This document shows, piece after piece, positions 34,748-44,045 of a stretch of 64,000 bases of DNA. Made by a program: the position numbers and the translations under genes. Numbering within the stretch: position 1 is the stretch's first letter; every line of letters starts with the position of its first letter. The notes under the pieces are model-generated. The model saw nothing but the letters and a program-made list of their open reading frames with translations. It did not search any database and had not been told where the DNA came from. The stretch comes from Bog-950 sp035299425 (GTDB taxonomy: Bacteria; Bacteroidota; Bacteroidia; Chitinophagales; LD1): NCBI GenBank assembly GCA_035299425.1, contig DATGWP010000080.1:29572-93571 (forward strand), in the 5' to 3' direction.

Positions 34748-35326
34748 TTAAAGCAGCTTCCACCCTAACTCCTGTACCTGTTTTTTACCTTTCTCTCTAA
34801 ACGCATCGGTAGATTTGCGGATAGGGCCAATGTAAGTAACCTTAACAGGGGTAACGCCACAAAACTCTAGCACAGATTTTTTAAGCATGTTTACGCTTGG
34901 CCTGCCAAAGGCTAACCAATAATAAATACTGGGTTGATCGAGTGTAGTGATAATATGGGCCGTTCTGCCAGCCAGCAGTTTATCCCACCACACCGAGTTT
35001 TCGCGGTATTTAAATGCCATGCCTGGTAAAAATAACCTATCGATAAAGCCCTTGGCTATGGCGGGCAGGCCACCCCACCATACTGGGTGCACCCATACCA
35101 GGTGTTCGGCCCACTGTATTTTTTCCCAGGCTGCCAGCAAGTCGGGCTCCAGTTCGCTGCGCTTTTGAAAACCATATTGCAGATTGGGGTTGAACTGCAA
35201 CTCTGCAATTACTATTTCTTTTACTTCGGCACCTGATGTAAGGGCACCTTGCTTATAAGCATCGGCAAGTCCAAAGTTGTAGCTTTGCTTGTTAGGGTGG
35301 CAATTAATAATGAGTATCTTTTTCAT
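34748..35326 (-). CDS. Flavodoxin-fold NAD(P)H-dependent oxidoreductase
   Basis: A 192-residue protein of the Flavodoxin_2 family (NQO/MdaB/KefF type). It starts MKKILIINCHPNKQSYNFGLAD, the FMN/FAD-phosphate loop, and has the family block WAEHLVWVHPVWWGGLPAIAKGFIDRLFLPGMAF (residues about 72-105, given as its span), where the WW and F line the flavin pocket. It reduces quinones or related electrophiles by two electrons. The Crp/Fnr regulator gene lies just upstream on the same strand. The 69-bp gap between them holds a direct repeat that may be the operator, a layout typical of a local regulator and its redox target. Confidence 0.9.
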   Translation of the reverse strand: MKKILIINCHPNKQSYNFGLADAYKQGALTSGAEVKEIVIAELQFNPNLQYGFQKRSELEPDLLAAWEKIQWAEHLVWVHPVWWGGLPAIAKGFIDRLFLPGMAFKYRENSVWWDKLLAGRTAHIITTLDQPSIYYWLAFGRPSVNMLKKSVLEFCGVTPVKVTYIGPIRKSTDAFREKGKKQVQELGWKLL

Positions 35327-35360
35327 GTGCTTTATATATGCGGCAAAGCTGCAGCAAGCA

Positions 35361-35390
35361 CATCACAATAAAATTGACAAACATCACAAT
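35361..35390 (-). promoter_or_regulatory. Direct repeat with 21-bp period, candidate operator
   Basis: CATCACAAT occurs at 35361-35369 and 35382-35390 (ATTGTGATG on the coding strand). The spacing of exactly 21 bp puts both copies on the same helix face. They lie between the Crp/Fnr gene and the oxidoreductase gene. The TTGTGA core resembles a CRP-type half-site. Confidence 0.45.
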
Positions 35391-35395
35391 CGTAG

Positions 35396-35974
35396 CTAAC
35401 CTTGTGCAATTTTCCGGCGCAGGCGGCTCAGTGTTTCTCTTTCTATACCCAAATACGAGGCTATGTGGTAAAGCGGTACACGCTCAAACAAGGTGGGTTG
35501 TTTTTCCAGCAATTGTAAGTAACGCTCTTCGCCGTTCATAAACAAAAAGCTTTCAATCCTTTCGGTGCTCATCCGGTAGGTTTGTTCGGCCATTAACCGG
35601 CCAAAGCGCTCCCAATTGTGAGACTTACTGTATGCCTCTCTCAATACAGTAGCGGTAAAAAGCATTACTTCCGCATCTTCAATGGCTTCTATATAATACT
35701 TGCTTGGGGTTTGGGCCAGCATACTATCATAATCTACAACAAAGTCATTTTCGAAAAAGAAACAGGTGTTTATCTCCTTGCCATCTATTATATAATAAGT
35801 ACGGAATGCGCCTTTATTAATAAATCCTATCTCGTGGCTAATGCTCCCTTCTTTTACAAATAATTCCTTTGCCTTATAGGTTTTGGGCTTTAAATAAGGC
35901 TCGAAGAATGCACAGTCCTCATCAGTTACAAGTTGTGTTGAGCGCAGGTAATCTTTAAATTGTTGGTACCACAT
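35396..35974 (-). CDS. Crp/Fnr-family transcriptional regulator
   Basis: A 192-residue protein. The N-terminal two thirds are a cyclic-nucleotide-binding-like domain (KAKELFVKEGSISHEIGFINKGAF; INTCFFFENDFV), and the C-terminal part is a helix-turn-helix (HIASYLGIERETLSRLRRKI, residues about 170-190). It lacks the cysteines of a true FNR and the cAMP-contacting arginine-serine pair is not evident, so the ligand is unknown. Many Bacteroidota encode such regulators beside a redox or stress gene; here the flavodoxin-fold oxidoreductase follows on the same strand. It is divergent from the esterase gene at 36116. Confidence 0.9.
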   Translation of the reverse strand: MWYQQFKDYLRSTQLVTDEDCAFFEPYLKPKTYKAKELFVKEGSISHEIGFINKGAFRTYYIIDGKEINTCFFFENDFVVDYDSMLAQTPSKYYIEAIEDAEVMLFTATVLREAYSKSHNWERFGRLMAEQTYRMSTERIESFLFMNGEERYLQLLEKQPTLFERVPLYHIASYLGIERETLSRLRRKIAQG

Positions 35975-36115
35975 AGGGCTAAGCTAATGCTATTCATTTA
36001 AAACCATGCAAGTACACCATTAAATGATGTTTGCACATTCCTGTTACATTTGAAATGCTGAAACCTTGTGTTCTAAAGAAAGAAAAGTGAGCAGGTTAAA
36101 ATTCAGAAAGAAACA

Positions 36116-37018
36116 ATGCCCTACATCCCACTATTTATACTCAAACATTTTTTACGGCGGGTAAAAAGCCGTGCTAATGTATCGAACCCGCAGGCAGCGC
36201 GCCGTGGTTTTGAACGCATAACCGGTAAATGGAACACGCCCCTGAGCGGGTTTACTTATCAGCCTATAGAGGCAGCAGGTATACATGCCGAATGGATTTA
36301 TCCCGAAGGATGCGATAAAACCAAAGTACTGTTGTACTTTCATGGTGGCGGTTACTTTACCGGTAGCTATAACACACACAGGGCATTGGTTAGTAAACTA
36401 GCCCAAAATGCCGGCATCAGCGCACTGAATATTAATTACCGCTTAGCACCAGAGCACCCATACCCGGCTGCTATTGAAGACTGCGCAAGTGTTTATCAAT
36501 GGTTATTAGCACAGGGATTCTCTTCGGTTAATATTTGTTTTGGGGGCGATAGTGCCGGTGGCGGTTGCACCATAGGCACATTGACTTACCTGCGCGATAA
36601 AGGTATTCCGCTGCCTAAGTGTGCTATTGCCATTTCGCCCTGGCTTGACCATACCTTTGCCGGCGATTCGTTTCCTCATAAAGATGCCGTGGACCCTATG
36701 TTGCTGGCAAGTGCATTCCCCGATGTAAGCAAATACTATATGGGCGATAGCGATGCTAATTCGCCTTATGCTTCTCCACTGTTTCACTCACTGGCGGGTT
36801 TGCCGCCTGTATTGGTACAAGTAGGCGAAGATGAATTGCTGCTAAGCGATTCGGTACGCTTTGCCGAAAAAGCAAAAGCAGATGGCAGCGATGTAATGCT
36901 GGAGGTTTACCCCGGCATGTTTCACGTATTCAATGCCTTTTGGCGGGTAATGCCCAAAGCGCGCCTGGCCAACAAAAAGCTGGGAGAGTTTATGCGAAAG
37001 CAACTTTATAACAAATAA
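36116..37018 (+). CDS. Alpha/beta hydrolase, hormone-sensitive-lipase family
   Basis: A 300-residue esterase. The oxyanion-hole motif HGGG is at 76-79 (LLYFHGGGYFTGS), the nucleophile S146 is in GDSAGG, the acid is D239 in VGEDELL and the catalytic histidine is H269 in MFHVF. All are in the expected order and spacing, so the enzyme is probably active on short acyl esters. No signal peptide is convincing, although the N-terminus has a short hydrophobic run (IPLFILKHFL). A TACATTTG -7-like element lies at 36045-36052 in the 141-bp divergent gap to the Crp/Fnr gene. Confidence 0.9.
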   Translation: MPYIPLFILKHFLRRVKSRANVSNPQAARRGFERITGKWNTPLSGFTYQPIEAAGIHAEWIYPEGCDKTKVLLYFHGGGYFTGSYNTHRALVSKLAQNAGISALNINYRLAPEHPYPAAIEDCASVYQWLLAQGFSSVNICFGGDSAGGGCTIGTLTYLRDKGIPLPKCAIAISPWLDHTFAGDSFPHKDAVDPMLLASAFPDVSKYYMGDSDANSPYASPLFHSLAGLPPVLVQVGEDELLLSDSVRFAEKAKADGSDVMLEVYPGMFHVFNAFWRVMPKARLANKKLGEFMRKQLYNK

Positions 37019-37043
37019 ATTCATCTATTGTAAAACCACATTT

Positions 37044-37397
37044 ATGAAAAAGGTAATTCCATTATTGGTTATTATTTGCCTGCTCGTTTCATCATGCAAA
37101 AAAGAAGGACAACCACAGGTGAATACCGTAGAGTATTCTATAGGCTGCACCGATTGCATGGTGGTGTATGTATCTGACCAAAACGGCACACAAACCAGCG
37201 AATACAACCAAAACAGCAGCTGGACTTATTCGTTTGATGCTGCCGCAGGGCAGCAGGTATTATTAATGGCGCACAATACTGCAGCAAGCCACCAAAGTGT
37301 AACAGCCACTATAAAACAGAATGGCGCGGTGCTTAAAACCAAAACCACCTATTGCCCCATTAATGGCATATCGTTTTGTGTAGATACCATCCGTTAA
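37044..37397 (+). CDS. Small lipoprotein of unknown function
   Basis: A 117-residue protein with an N-terminal lipoprotein signal (LLVIICLLVSSC, lipobox LVSSC, Cys18). The mature part contains TYSFDAAAGQQVLLMAHN, a beta-rich sequence typical of a small Ig-like or beta-sandwich lipoprotein of Bacteroidota, and two cysteine pairs that could form disulfides (CTDC; C...C in CPINGISFC). The gene starts 25 bp after the esterase and ends before a terminator, so the two are likely co-transcribed. Confidence 0.75.
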   Translation: MKKVIPLLVIICLLVSSCKKEGQPQVNTVEYSIGCTDCMVVYVSDQNGTQTSEYNQNSSWTYSFDAAAGQQVLLMAHNTAASHQSVTATIKQNGAVLKTKTTYCPINGISFCVDTIR

Positions 37398-37421
37398 AGT
37401 TTTTTAACCGCATGTTTTTTC

Positions 37422-37453
37422 AAAATCCCCACTACACAGGGGATTTTTTATTT
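37422..37453 (+). terminator. Intrinsic terminator before lysS
   Basis: AAAATCCCC (37422-37430) pairs with GGGGATTTT (37439-37447), followed by a T-rich run. It separates the lipoprotein gene from lysS. Confidence 0.88.
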
Positions 37454-37473
37454 TCACGCCTCAAATTTTTTAT

Positions 37474-39015
37474 ATGGTACAGGAATTAAACGATCAGGAA
37501 ATTGTAAGACGCGAGAAGCTGACTAAGCTGACAGAGATGGGTATAGATGCTTATCCTGCAGCAGCATTTGATGTTAACTACACTACAAAACAGATACTTG
37601 AAGGGTATAACGATACTGAAAAGAACTTTCAGGATGTGAGTATTGCCGGACGTATTATGAGCATAAACAGCAAAGGTAAGGTTACCTTTTTTAAGATACA
37701 GGACCAGGTGGGCAAAATTCAGCTGTTCGTTAGTATAGATAATGTGTGCCCCGGCGAAGACAAAACATTTTACACTTCGGTGGTAACTCACCTGTTGGAT
37801 ATAGGTGACTTTGTAGGTGTAAAGGGCGAGACCTTTATTACTAAAACAGGTGAGACATCTATCCGTGTTAAGGAATTGACGGTGCTTGGTAAGGCGCTTC
37901 GTCCGCTACCGGTGGTGAAGGTAAAGGATGGCGAAACATTTGATGCTTTTGCCGATGTGGAGTTACGTTACCGTCAGCGCTATGTTGACCTGGTAGTGAA
38001 CCCGCACGTGCGCGAAACATTTTTAAAGCGCACCAGAATGATACAAACCATGCGCGACTTTTTGAACGAGTCGGGCGCACTGGAAGTAGATACACCGGTA
38101 TTGCAAAATATACCCGGCGGTGCAGCTGCACGTCCGTTTACAACGCACCACAATGCGCTCGATGTGCCTTTCTATCTGCGTATAGCCAATGAGCTTTACC
38201 TGAAAAGATTGATAGTAGGCGGGTTTGATTTTGTATATGAGTTTAGCCGTAACTTCCGCAACGAAGGTATTGACAGAACACATAATCCGGAGTTTACAGT
38301 GTTGGAGTTTTATGTAGCCTACAAAGATTATTTCTGGATGATGGACTACACCGAGAAGATGATGGAGCGTATTGCCATTGCCCTGCACGGCACTACCGAA
38401 GTTCCTTTTGGTGATTCTGTTATTAGTTTCAAAGCGCCATTTAAGCGTGTTAGCATTTATGATGCTATAAAAGAGCATACCGGTTTTGACATAAGCGAGA
38501 TGAACGAAGACCAGTTGCGCGACGTTTGCAAACAACTGCATATAGGAACCGACGCCAGCATGGGCAAAGGCAAACTGGTAGATGAAATTTTTGGCGGCAA
38601 GTGTGAGGGCAACTTTATTCAGCCAACGTTTATTATCGATTATCCGGTTGAGCTAAGCCCACTAACTAAAAAGCACCGCAGCAAAGCCGGATTGGTAGAG
38701 CGTTTTGAGCTAATGATAAACGGAAAGGAAATAGCTAACGCCTACACTGAGCTAAACGACCCGCTTGACCAGCGAGCCCGTTTTGAAGAACAGGTAAAAC
38801 TGATGGAGCGGGGTGATGACGAGGCTATGTTTATTGACCACGACTTTTTACGTGCGCTGGAATACGGCATGCCACCTACATCGGGTATTGGTATAGGTAT
38901 AGACCGTTTGGCTATGCTGATGACGAACAATACTACTATCCAAGAAGTGCTTTTGTTCCCTCAAATGCGACCAGAGAAACCGGTTGAGAAAGTGGTAGAG
39001 AACAAACAGGCATAA
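37474..39015 (+). CDS. lysS: Lysine--tRNA ligase (class II)
   Basis: A 513-residue enzyme that charges tRNA-Lys. The N-terminal OB-fold anticodon-binding domain (about 55-160; SIAGRIMSINSKGKVTFFKI) precedes the class II catalytic core, with motif 1 (VDTPVLQNIPGGAAARPF region), motif 2 (FRNEGIDRTHNPEFT) and motif 3 (GIGIGIDRLAML), and the lysine-site block KEIANAYTELNDP. Length is as expected for bacterial LysS (about 500-510). It is flanked on both sides by terminators and therefore monocistronic. It is a reliable chromosomal housekeeping marker. Confidence 0.97.
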   Translation: MVQELNDQEIVRREKLTKLTEMGIDAYPAAAFDVNYTTKQILEGYNDTEKNFQDVSIAGRIMSINSKGKVTFFKIQDQVGKIQLFVSIDNVCPGEDKTFYTSVVTHLLDIGDFVGVKGETFITKTGETSIRVKELTVLGKALRPLPVVKVKDGETFDAFADVELRYRQRYVDLVVNPHVRETFLKRTRMIQTMRDFLNESGALEVDTPVLQNIPGGAAARPFTTHHNALDVPFYLRIANELYLKRLIVGGFDFVYEFSRNFRNEGIDRTHNPEFTVLEFYVAYKDYFWMMDYTEKMMERIAIALHGTTEVPFGDSVISFKAPFKRVSIYDAIKEHTGFDISEMNEDQLRDVCKQLHIGTDASMGKGKLVDEIFGGKCEGNFIQPTFIIDYPVELSPLTKKHRSKAGLVERFELMINGKEIANAYTELNDPLDQRARFEEQVKLMERGDDEAMFIDHDFLRALEYGMPPTSGIGIGIDRLAMLMTNNTTIQEVLLFPQMRPEKPVEKVVENKQA

Positions 39016-39031
39016 TTTTTAAGTAAATTTT

Positions 39032-39070
39032 AAAAGCAACCTCGCACTAAACGGGGTTGCTTTTTCGTTT
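39032..39070 (+). terminator. Intrinsic terminator after lysS
   Basis: AAAAGCAACC (39032-39041) pairs with GGTTGCTTTT (39055-39064), followed by T-rich sequence, 17 bp after the lysS stop. Confidence 0.9.
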
Positions 39071-39110
39071 CAGTTAAGTATTAAGTAATTTGCAGGCACA
39101 AACTATATAA

Positions 39111-40934
39111 ATGAACAAGCGCATCATTTTTGTTTTTGGATTTCTTTTCTGTTTTATAATTGGCTTCGCCCAGGTTAAATCAACCGACCTTAAAGTTTTT
39201 ACACAGGAAGACTGGGATAAGCTGAGCCAGCAACAAAAAGACTCTATCAATAAGCGGTTTAGTGTACAGTTTGAAGAGGCCAAAAAAGAAGCCGCCATTA
39301 CCGATGAGGGCCGTGCTAACCAGGTAATAGATGATGCGCTTCAAAATGTAAACGGCACCACATCGCTTACGTTTACCAATTACCCAAAAGGGCAGTTTCG
39401 CGATGAATTAACTAAATTCAAAAACCTGCAGGAGTTTACCTGTACCAAATGCCGCCAGCTTGATTTGGTTTCGCTGTTCAGCCAACTGGGCCAACTACCT
39501 AAGCTACGCAAAGTAAACCTGGCCGGTGGTGCGCTTAAAGGTTTACCTGATAATATCAGCAAACTAAAAGCGCTGGAAGATTTGAACCTGAAGGATAACA
39601 ACTTCACTACCCTGCCCGATTCGTTTATCCATCTAAAAAACCTAAAGGTATTAGACCTGGAGCACAACGCTTATTTGTATGAAGAAGATGTGTTTGAAAG
39701 AATTAAAAACCTGAACATAGAAGAACTTGATTTTTCTGCCAGCGGTTTACTGGAGCTAAACAACAAAGTAGGACAGGTGAAGAGTTTAAAAAAACTAAAC
39801 CTGGCTGTAAACGATATCAAAACATTACCGGCATCTTTCAGCCAGTTAAGCAACCTGCAGGAGTTGAACCTGTCGCTGAACGTGAACATGGATGTGGCGC
39901 AAATAGTTACTACTGTATCGTCTTTATCTCAGCTTACATCGCTCGATTTAAGCCAGTGCAGTATAGATAACCTGCCCCTGGACATAAGCAAATTGACTGC
40001 ATTAAAAAAACTGGACCTACGCGCCAACAGGCTGACTACACTTCCTCTTACATTCGGCTCACTTACCAACCTTGAATATCTGGATTTGGGCTACCTGGAA
40101 ATGGGCACGCGCATGAATAAAATAACTGACCTGGGCCCGTCGTTCAGCAGCTTAAAAAAGCTGAAATACCTGAACCTGTCGGGCAACCAGTTAGCCGCAT
40201 TACCGGAAGGTTTTTCGGGATTGGTAGAACTGGAAGAATTGAATGTAAATCTGAACAAGTTGACTGCCTTTCCAGTGGCTGTTACCAGCCTGGTAAAACT
40301 TAAAAAACTTGATTTAGGTTTGAATACCCTTAACGCTGTGCCTGCTGAAATAAGCAATCTAACCAACCTGGAATACCTGAACCTGGATAATAACTTTTTT
40401 ACCAAACGCGAAAACAAAATAAGCACGCTTGCCACGCAAATATGTAGCCTTAAAAAGCTGCGGGTGCTTTCTATAAAAGATAACGTAATTGAAACGCTGC
40501 CTGCTTGTATCGGTGACCTGACAAACCTTGAAAAGCTTGACCTGCGCGACAACCTGATTACAGAAATTCCGGTATCTATTACCTGGCTTAAGAACCTTAC
40601 ATGGTTGGATTTAAAAGCCAACGATTTCAGTGCTTTGCCGGCGGGTTTTGAGGGGCTAACTAAATTGAAAGAACTGAACCTTTCTATGAACCCCAAACTG
40701 AATTTTGACGCTGAAAAAGGCAAACTAGCTCAGTTAAAAAATCTTGACTTTTTAGACCTTAGCTATAACAACATTACTAAAGAGCAGATAGACCCTTTCC
40801 GTAATTTACTGCCAAATACCAAAGTGGTAAACTGGGACTACAGCAAGCGCACCTTGCCGCAGCCCGAAAAGCCGCGCAATGCGCCAGCACAGGAGAAACC
40901 CCGAAACGCACCTGCAGGCAAGGGTAAATTTTAA
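39111..40934 (+). CDS. Secreted leucine-rich-repeat protein
   Basis: A 607-residue protein with a signal peptide (1-20, ending IIGFA-Q). From about residue 130 to 570 it has some 18 leucine-rich repeats of about 23 residues with the pattern LxxLxxLDLxxNxLxxLPxxI/F. The repeat domain begins after a helical segment of about 60 residues. The tail has a duplicated PEKPRNAPA motif and no T9SS sorting domain or membrane anchor, so it is periplasmic or secreted by another route. Short LRRs of this type mediate protein binding; no partner is evident. Confidence 0.85.
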   Translation: MNKRIIFVFGFLFCFIIGFAQVKSTDLKVFTQEDWDKLSQQQKDSINKRFSVQFEEAKKEAAITDEGRANQVIDDALQNVNGTTSLTFTNYPKGQFRDELTKFKNLQEFTCTKCRQLDLVSLFSQLGQLPKLRKVNLAGGALKGLPDNISKLKALEDLNLKDNNFTTLPDSFIHLKNLKVLDLEHNAYLYEEDVFERIKNLNIEELDFSASGLLELNNKVGQVKSLKKLNLAVNDIKTLPASFSQLSNLQELNLSLNVNMDVAQIVTTVSSLSQLTSLDLSQCSIDNLPLDISKLTALKKLDLRANRLTTLPLTFGSLTNLEYLDLGYLEMGTRMNKITDLGPSFSSLKKLKYLNLSGNQLAALPEGFSGLVELEELNVNLNKLTAFPVAVTSLVKLKKLDLGLNTLNAVPAEISNLTNLEYLNLDNNFFTKRENKISTLATQICSLKKLRVLSIKDNVIETLPACIGDLTNLEKLDLRDNLITEIPVSITWLKNLTWLDLKANDFSALPAGFEGLTKLKELNLSMNPKLNFDAEKGKLAQLKNLDFLDLSYNNITKEQIDPFRNLLPNTKVVNWDYSKRTLPQPEKPRNAPAQEKPRNAPAGKGKF

Positions 40935-41016
40935 CTACCGCGGTTTCTGAGCTAACTTTTTGTTTGGTATAATTTCTTTTTGTTACTTTTCAGTAACAGA
41001 AAAACTCCAAACGTAT

Positions 41017-42279
41017 ATGCTCAAAATTTACGCTCTGCTTTTCGCTCTTGTTTTTGCTATTAATTTTTCAGCCAATGCGCAGTGCAGCAATGGCCGCTAC
41101 CGCGATAAAATTTTCGACGCCCAAACCAGCACTGTCACTTTTGGCAACGCCATGAAATTCGACAGCACGTTTGTCGATCTTAAGATGGACATCTACCAGC
41201 CCACCGGCGACCAGTTTGCCCACCGCCCCCTTATTATGCTGGCCTTTGGTGGCAGCTTCACTGCCGGTTTCCGTCAAAGCCCCGATATTGTTTACCTCTG
41301 CAATGAGTTTACCAAGCGGGGTTATGTATGCGCCTCTATCGATTACCGCCTGGGTTTTGAAGGTGGCAGCGATAGCGACACCAACCAGTTTAAAGCGCTG
41401 ATGCGCGGTGTGCAGGATATGAAGGCTGCTGTACGCTATCTTTATAAAGATGCGCAAACCAGTAATGCATACCGCATAGATACCAACCAGATTTTTATCG
41501 GCGGTGTTTCGGCCGGTGCATTTATCGGGTTGAACTATGCTTATGGAAAACAGGATACACTTTCCCGTATTTCTCCGCCGTGGGCATTCCCCACGCTGGC
41601 TGCATTGGGCGGCCCCGAAGGTAACAGTGGTAACCCGGGCTACTCTACCAAAGTAAAAGGGGTTATTGATTTATGCGGTGGTATAGCCGACACCGTTTGG
41701 ATAATGCCTAACGACCCGATATTGGTGGGTGTGCATGGCACTGCCGATGATTTGGTAGCCTGCTATTATGATAGCGTGTATGCGCTTACGCATCCCGAAA
41801 GCTTATTGTTTGGTGGCGGCGATGTAAATAACCGCGCAGGCCACATAGGGCTCAACTACAGTTTTAAATTGTTCCACGGTGCAGGTCACGTGCCTTTTAT
41901 TCTGCCATGTTTCCTTCCGCAACTTTCGCCTTGCAAAGAATATATGGACACTACCGAAAATCTTATCCGCGATTTTCTTTATGGCAATGTCGACTGCGAC
42001 GAAACGCTCATTTCGGGTATTGCTACGGTAGAAGAGAATATTGCAGTGTCTGTATTTCCTAACCCCGCCAGCGATGTAATAAATATACACTCGCAATATG
42101 ATAAAGACCTGACAGCCGAGGTGTTCTCAGTAGAAGGTAAATTGCTGTGGCAAAAAACATTAGCCGGTGGCGGCAAACAAACCATAACCAGGTCCGAACT
42201 GGGCACCGGTACTTTTATGCTGCGCATTACCAGCCGCGAAACCAACGCTAACCGTATTGAGCGGCTGGTGTTTTATTGA
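41017..42279 (+). CDS. T9SS-secreted alpha/beta hydrolase (esterase/lipase type)
   Basis: From the ATG at 41017 the protein is 420 residues, with a signal peptide (MLKIYALLFALVFAINF... ANAQ). The upstream start at 40960 adds residues that spoil it. The hydrolase core has LIMLAFGGSFTAG (oxyanion region), YVCASIDYRLGF, the nucleophile elbow GGVSAGA (like the pectin- or carboxyl-esterase subfamily), and a histidine in GAGHVPF. The C-terminal 75 residues are a T9SS type A sorting domain (VFPNPASDVINI...RLVFY), so the enzyme is exported to the surface or medium. It is followed by another T9SS-exported hydrolase, 60 bp downstream. Confidence 0.87.
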   Translation: MLKIYALLFALVFAINFSANAQCSNGRYRDKIFDAQTSTVTFGNAMKFDSTFVDLKMDIYQPTGDQFAHRPLIMLAFGGSFTAGFRQSPDIVYLCNEFTKRGYVCASIDYRLGFEGGSDSDTNQFKALMRGVQDMKAAVRYLYKDAQTSNAYRIDTNQIFIGGVSAGAFIGLNYAYGKQDTLSRISPPWAFPTLAALGGPEGNSGNPGYSTKVKGVIDLCGGIADTVWIMPNDPILVGVHGTADDLVACYYDSVYALTHPESLLFGGGDVNNRAGHIGLNYSFKLFHGAGHVPFILPCFLPQLSPCKEYMDTTENLIRDFLYGNVDCDETLISGIATVEENIAVSVFPNPASDVINIHSQYDKDLTAEVFSVEGKLLWQKTLAGGGKQTITRSELGTGTFMLRITSRETNANRIERLVFY

Positions 42280-42339
42280 TATAATATGTATTATAGAGTC
42301 CTGGAGTTTGTAACTTTTGTAAACAAATAATTAAACCGT

Positions 42340-43977
42340 ATGAAGAAAATATTTTTGCCCCTGCTACTGGTTAGCCTTTTTTTAAGTCGTGTTTCGGCAC
42401 AATGTACCGAAACCAACGAAACCAAGGTGTTGCTTGTGGGTGATAGCTGGGCCTCGTTTATGCATATCAACAGCAATATCAATAATGTATTTAAAACGTG
42501 GGGGTTTAGCAATTATAAGTACCTGAGCAATTCCAACATTGCAGTAAACGGCGCCGAAACTGATGATTTTATGCAGGCTGGCAAGCAGGCAGAAATACGA
42601 ACGCTCATCAACGATAATCCATCTATAGAAATAGTGCATTTGAGTATAGGCGGTAACGATTTTCTGGGCGATTGGAATGTAAACATGACGCAGACAGAAG
42701 TTGACACATTAGGTTCGCAGGTGATGTACAGGCTCGATTCTGTAATACGGTTTATTAAAAGTTGCAAGCCTGGAATAAAGATACTGTGGAGCGGCTATTG
42801 CTACACCAACTTTAAAGAGGTAATTACCGGTTTCCTTTCGCCTACCAACCACCCTTTTTACAACACCTGGCATGGCATGGGCGACCCTGATTTTATTCAA
42901 ATCAATACCATGCAAAACTATATATCGCAAAAGGTGGAAGAATACTGTAGCCAAACCACCGATGTATATTACATAAATGCAACATCGCTTATGCAGTATG
43001 TGTATGGGCAACCAACCGCTATGAGCGTTCCGCCATCGGGCACTTATGCAGCACATACCCAGTCAATACCCTTAGGCGACCCTAACTATCCTTCGCCAAA
43101 AGCAAGTATGCTCGACTGGGGCTTTACGCGCGATTGTTTCCACCTTACTCCAGAGGCATACGCCCACCTGATTAGTTACCACACGCAAAAGTTTTATCAC
43201 AAACAGCTGATGGATGATGCTTACATGCTTGCTGAAAACACAAGCCAAACGGGCTCCGTTTCTTCCACCGGTGCGGTGTCCAGTTCGCTATTTGTTGGCG
43301 AAAACAGCGGAGAGCAATTTTCAACTGTTCTTTCGTTTAACACCAGCGCTATGGCCGATACTACATTGCGTAAGGCCAGCCTGTTTTTAAGAAGAAAAGC
43401 CTTGACCGGCACCAACCCGGTAACCAGCAACATTGAAGTAAAAATAAAGAGCGGTAGCTTTGGAACTACCGCTAACGTAGAGGCCGCCGACTTTTCGGCA
43501 GCAGGCGATGCAGCGGGTAATCCCTGCTTGTTTGGTTCTAATAGCGCTAACGATGATTGGGTACGTTTAGACTTGCCGGTTTCTGTACTACCGTTTATTA
43601 ACAACAATAATAACGTGCAGTTTATAATTTCTACCCCGGGCGCCAGCGGTGGCAAAACTGAATTTTACGATGCTACTGACCCGGATTTTGCACCCGTGCT
43701 AAATACCGCCTACGGCGAAACTCCCTCGGCTATTTCAGAAGTTAACAGGCTGAAAGATTTCCGCGTTTATCCTAATCCTACCAACGGCCGCTTAACTATT
43801 GAGGTTGTAAATGAAGTGGTAAAGAACATAGAAGTCAGCAACCTGTTGGGTGCTTCGGTGCTGCAACCACAATTGCAAAACAATACCATCGATATTTCGG
43901 CACTGCCGGCCGGTATGTATATGCTAAACATTACTACTGCCAACGGCAAAGCTTCACAAAGAATAGTAAAAGAATAA
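42340..43977 (+). CDS. T9SS-secreted SGNH/GDSL hydrolase
   Basis: A 545-residue protein with a signal peptide (1-20, ending VSAQ). The SGNH domain has block I VGDSW (nucleophile Ser), block II glycine (NGAETDDF), block III GGND and block V DCFHLTP with the catalytic Asp/His. A DNRLRE-like or similar beta-domain of about 150 residues follows (TTLRKASLFLRRKALTG, SGSFGTTANVEAADFS), then a T9SS type A sorting domain (about 460-545; YPNPTNGRLTIE...RIVKE). GDSL enzymes of this type are often carbohydrate esterases. The natural substrate is unknown. A good terminator follows 30 bp after the stop. Confidence 0.87.
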   Translation: MKKIFLPLLLVSLFLSRVSAQCTETNETKVLLVGDSWASFMHINSNINNVFKTWGFSNYKYLSNSNIAVNGAETDDFMQAGKQAEIRTLINDNPSIEIVHLSIGGNDFLGDWNVNMTQTEVDTLGSQVMYRLDSVIRFIKSCKPGIKILWSGYCYTNFKEVITGFLSPTNHPFYNTWHGMGDPDFIQINTMQNYISQKVEEYCSQTTDVYYINATSLMQYVYGQPTAMSVPPSGTYAAHTQSIPLGDPNYPSPKASMLDWGFTRDCFHLTPEAYAHLISYHTQKFYHKQLMDDAYMLAENTSQTGSVSSTGAVSSSLFVGENSGEQFSTVLSFNTSAMADTTLRKASLFLRRKALTGTNPVTSNIEVKIKSGSFGTTANVEAADFSAAGDAAGNPCLFGSNSANDDWVRLDLPVSVLPFINNNNNVQFIISTPGASGGKTEFYDATDPDFAPVLNTAYGETPSAISEVNRLKDFRVYPNPTNGRLTIEVVNEVVKNIEVSNLLGASVLQPQLQNNTIDISALPAGMYMLNITTANGKASQRIVKE

Positions 43978-44006
43978 CCACCTTAGTCTCTTGACGGATT
44001 TTACAG

Positions 44007-44045
44007 AAACAGCCGCTCTGCTTACCAGGGCGGCTGTTTTCGTTT
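44007..44045 (+). terminator. Intrinsic terminator
   Basis: AAACAGCCGC (44007-44016) pairs with GCGGCTGTTT (44030-44039), with a T-run. It ends the SGNH hydrolase transcript. Confidence 0.9.
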
